From NCBI RefSeq assembly GCF_015767265.1, contig NZ_JADPIB010000002.1, positions 495,786 to 559,785 on the forward strand: a stretch of DNA of 64,000 bases, given 5' to 3'. Source of the DNA: Aureivirga marina. Lineage in GTDB: Bacteria; Bacteroidota; Bacteroidia; Flavobacteriales; Flavobacteriaceae. A program made the position numbers and the translations under genes. A model generated the notes under the pieces. That model did not search any database. It was not told where the DNA came from and was given only the letters and a program-made list of their open reading frames with translations. Below, in pieces: positions 61,963 through 64,000 of the stretch. Position 1 is the first letter of the stretch. Every line of letters begins with the position of its first letter.

Positions 61963-62394
61963 TTATTTCTCTTCAAGTTGATGATTAATCATCCATTGAA
62001 TTCCGAATTTATCGGTTAACATTCCAAAATATGCTCCCCAGAAAGTTTCTGCTAATGGCATTGTTATTTCTCCTCCTTTTGCTAAAGCATTGTAAATTTT
62101 GTCGGTTTCTTCTTTTGAATCTGTATTAATCGAAATTGAAATATTATTTCCTGAAACGTCTGTTGCTCCAAAAGCTGCATGTGTATCACTTCCCATTAAA
62201 ATTGTTTCTTCTGAAATTTGTAAAGTAACATGCATTATTTGATTTCCAATTTCTTCTGGAAGCGGTTCTTCAGAAGGCATTTCATTGAATCTGTTGAAAT
62301 CTGTAAATTCTGTCAGACCAAATGCTTTTTTATAAAATTCAAAAGCTTCTTCACAGTTTCCGTTAAACATTATATAAGGATTAATTCGTGCCAT
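61963..62394 (-). CDS. VOC family protein (PhnB/glyoxalase-like)
   Basis: A 143-residue vicinal-oxygen-chelate protein of the PhnB-like group: RINPYIMFNGNCEEAFEFYKKAFG, GNQIMHVTLQISEETILMGSD, and the C-terminal FWGAYFGMLTDKFGIQWMINH. The members have a beta-alpha-beta-beta-beta fold; many have lost the metal-dependent activity, and the substrate is unknown. A stand-alone gene. Confidence 0.88.
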   Translation of the reverse strand: MARINPYIMFNGNCEEAFEFYKKAFGLTEFTDFNRFNEMPSEEPLPEEIGNQIMHVTLQISEETILMGSDTHAAFGATDVSGNNISISINTDSKEETDKIYNALAKGGEITMPLAETFWGAYFGMLTDKFGIQWMINHQLEEK

Positions 62395-62430
62395 GGTTTT
62401 ATATTTTTGGTTTAAATTATTTCTATTGCA

Positions 62431-62532
62431 TTAGGGATTGCAGCGACATCCTTTTGTTGCTTGCAGATTTGCAGCAAAAGATATAGCGTAAAGCCCGACC
62501 TATTTCCTAAACGAAGTCAAAGGAAATAGGGA
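62431..62532. repeat. Dispersed intergenic repeat, copy 2
   Basis: About 102 bp in the same orientation as copy 1 (55738-55832), with the same boxes (TTAGGGATTGCAGCGACATC; AAAGATATAGCGTAAAGCCC then GACC). Hairpin A pairs 62451-62460 with 62471-62480; hairpin B pairs 62499-62508 with 62521-62530. The stem sequences differ from copy 1 but still pair. It lies between the barrel-protein gene and the VOC gene. Confidence 0.85.
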
Positions 62533-62630
62533 ATGCCATTCAAAAAATAATAATTTTAAACAGCATGTTTCAAAAATAAATTTCCAAACCGACAAAATAC
62601 GTCGTTTAAAACTATTTAACTTTCAGAATT

Positions 62631-64000
62631 TTAGAATCCAAATCCAACTCCAAATGTAAATCGAGCTCCATCAACTGAGTCAAATAACGAAAAATTCATT
62701 GAGATACTTTCTGCACCTGTTACCCAGATTCCTCCTCCATAGGAATCATGCCATCTTCTAGAGTTGTCATCTTGTGTCCAAACACGACCATAATCGTAAC
62801 CTCCAAAAATCCCGTATGTTATTGGAACTAGACTTGTAACTGTTTTTCCGATTTGGAATCGTAAATCTGTATTTTGGTAATAACTTCTTTTTCCAGTAAA
62901 TCTTTCTTCACGGAAACCTCTTAAACCATTATCTCCTCCGATAGAATTTGCATGATAAAATTCAAAATTATTTCCAAAATTAAAAGCTCCATTAATTTTA
63001 GAAGCTAAAACTAATTTTCCACTTGGTATTAATCTATATTCTCCAGCCAATGTTGTATTTAAGTAACCGAAACCTTTCTTTGTTTCCGAAATACTTGTTT
63101 TCCAACCTCCAGTTATATTAAAATGAATTCCTAAAGTTGGAATTGCATTATTATTTACATTGTTATAAGAATAGCTTGCTTCTGCTCCAACATAAGATTG
63201 GTTTTCGAAAAGATATTTAGGTAAAATCCCAGGAACATTCACAAAACGATTATTTGAATCTTCTACTTCTAAAAGTTGAAAACTTGGTTTGAATTGGAAG
63301 TTTGCTCCAAATCTCCCTTTCCAGATCAAAGAAGGAGCAAATTCAATTGTTTTTAATTTTACACGATTGTAATTTCTACCAAAATCATCTTGATTATTTT
63401 GTGTATTATTTCCATATCCAAAATAATTGATACTATAATTTGGACTTGTAAATAAACCATCAATTCCTAGATTCCATTTTCCTCTTATAGCAAATTCTCC
63501 ATTATATTCTATTTCAAAACCATCTGTTGCAAAATAATATTCTGCTCTCAAACTATGTCTTGAAGTAAATGGATTTCTTTTAAACCCTTCTTTTGTAAAA
63601 GTATTTTTGATTCCTATTTTAAATCCATCATCAGGATTTGAACCAATCGAAGGAATTAATTGGTTTGTTGTTTTCGTAACTTTCTTATAATTATAAGCTA
63701 CTAAATCGTATTCATTCGTTAATTTAATTGGAATATTTTCTTTATTTGATTTATACTCTTTGTCTTTTTGTTGGTAAATTTTTAGATTACTATCATTTTC
63801 AATAATGTAATTATTTTTACCTTCACCTCCGATAATTCGAATTGGAATACATCCTTTTGCATTTCCGATAACTTCAAATTTATCATCATCTCCAAGACCA
63901 TAAACCCAAATTTCTTTATGTAAATCTTTCGAATATGTTCTATCTAAAAGCAACGCTTCTTTTTCGCCTTTTACTTTTCTATGAATGGTAATTCTTGTTT
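62631..64000 (-). CDS. Outer-membrane beta-barrel protein, BamA/Omp85-like C-terminal part (partial)
   Basis: The frame is open to the right edge of the window, so the N-terminus is missing; about 455 codons are visible. The visible protein begins with a beta-rich linker (KEIWVYGLGDDDKFEVIGN, RIIGGEGKNNYIIEND), followed by a 16-strand-type barrel of alternating aromatic and polar residues (YYFATDGFEIEYNGEF, YFGYGNNTQNN, GGDNGLRGFREERFTGKRSYY, a surface-antigen type motif) and the terminal strand SVDGARFTFGVGFGF ending in Phe. In Flavobacteriia this tail is often fused to a metallophosphoesterase domain; that part would lie outside the window and is not seen. Confidence 0.78.
   Translation of the reverse strand, partial: TRITIHRKVKGEKEALLLDRTYSKDLHKEIWVYGLGDDDKFEVIGNAKGCIPIRIIGGEGKNNYIIENDSNLKIYQQKDKEYKSNKENIPIKLTNEYDLVAYNYKKVTKTTNQLIPSIGSNPDDGFKIGIKNTFTKEGFKRNPFTSRHSLRAEYYFATDGFEIEYNGEFAIRGKWNLGIDGLFTSPNYSINYFGYGNNTQNNQDDFGRNYNRVKLKTIEFAPSLIWKGRFGANFQFKPSFQLLEVEDSNNRFVNVPGILPKYLFENQSYVGAEASYSYNNVNNNAIPTLGIHFNITGGWKTSISETKKGFGYLNTTLAGEYRLIPSGKLVLASKINGAFNFGNNFEFYHANSIGGDNGLRGFREERFTGKRSYYQNTDLRFQIGKTVTSLVPITYGIFGGYDYGRVWTQDDNSRRWHDSYGGGIWVTGAESISMNFSLFDSVDGARFTFGVGFGF

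Overview
The window is strongly A+T-rich chromosomal DNA from a member of the phylum Bacteroidota, most likely class Flavobacteriia. Four things point there: promoters of the TTG-N19/20-TAnnTTTG type, almost no Shine-Dalgarno sequences, the exosortase XrtF gene pair, and a subtype iii type VI secretion system (T6SSiii), which is confined to this phylum. I cannot name the genus from sequence alone.

Layout. (1) 1-9883: housekeeping and small accessory genes. These are accD (cut by the window edge), fbaA, a PanE-type ketopantoate reductase, a MarC-family membrane protein, a large CarboxypepD_reg-like/DUF5686 outer-membrane protein, alkB, a small secreted protein, three tandem tRNA-Thr(TGT) genes, and a NarL-type two-component system with a separate membrane partner. 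(2) 9884-14498: an extremely A+T-rich accessory stretch with one unrecognised gene, five candidate immunity genes, and an orphan RHS tip with no start codon. (3) 14518-22175: effector module 1, read on the minus strand: hcp, vgrG, TPR adaptor, PAAR, RHS toxin. (4) 22602-32225: effector module 2: hcp, vgrG, LysM protein, a 1540-residue LysM/PAAR-like/GH19/CHAP effector, and a lipoprotein that is the likely immunity protein. (5) 32539-47970: the T6SSiii structural genes. tssC and tssB are on the minus strand. Divergent from them runs a long plus-strand operon: tssE, tssF, clpV, tssG, tssN, tssK, two small coiled-coil membrane proteins (TssO/TssQ type), a PKD protein (TssP-like), tssR, and two unassigned genes. 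(6) 48063-64000: tRNA-Arg(TCT), the cell-shape operon mreB-mreC-mreD-mrdA-rodA, purH, a GAF/fRMsr-like protein, xrtF and its partner, an NTF2-like lipoprotein, a large GAF protein, der, a VOC protein, and the 3' part of an outer-membrane barrel gene.

How it works together. TssB/TssC form the contractile sheath around an Hcp (TssD) tube. The tube is tipped by VgrG and a PAAR or PAAR-like effector. It assembles on a TssE/F/G/K baseplate and is recycled by ClpV. The TssJLM membrane complex of proteobacterial systems is absent; TssN, the TssO/Q-type proteins, the PKD protein and TssR occupy its place. The two hcp-vgrG modules are duplicates that include a conserved leader, and each carries different cargo: an RHS toxin, or a double peptidoglycan hydrolase.

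Most notable non-genic signals: an orphan RHS tip sharing about 111 bp of near-identical DNA with the active RHS gene; loss of both DPxGL-type motifs in the active RHS while the orphan keeps them; a duplicated hcp leader with a conserved 54-nt block and stem-loop; and a dispersed intergenic repeat whose two copies keep two hairpins by compensatory changes.
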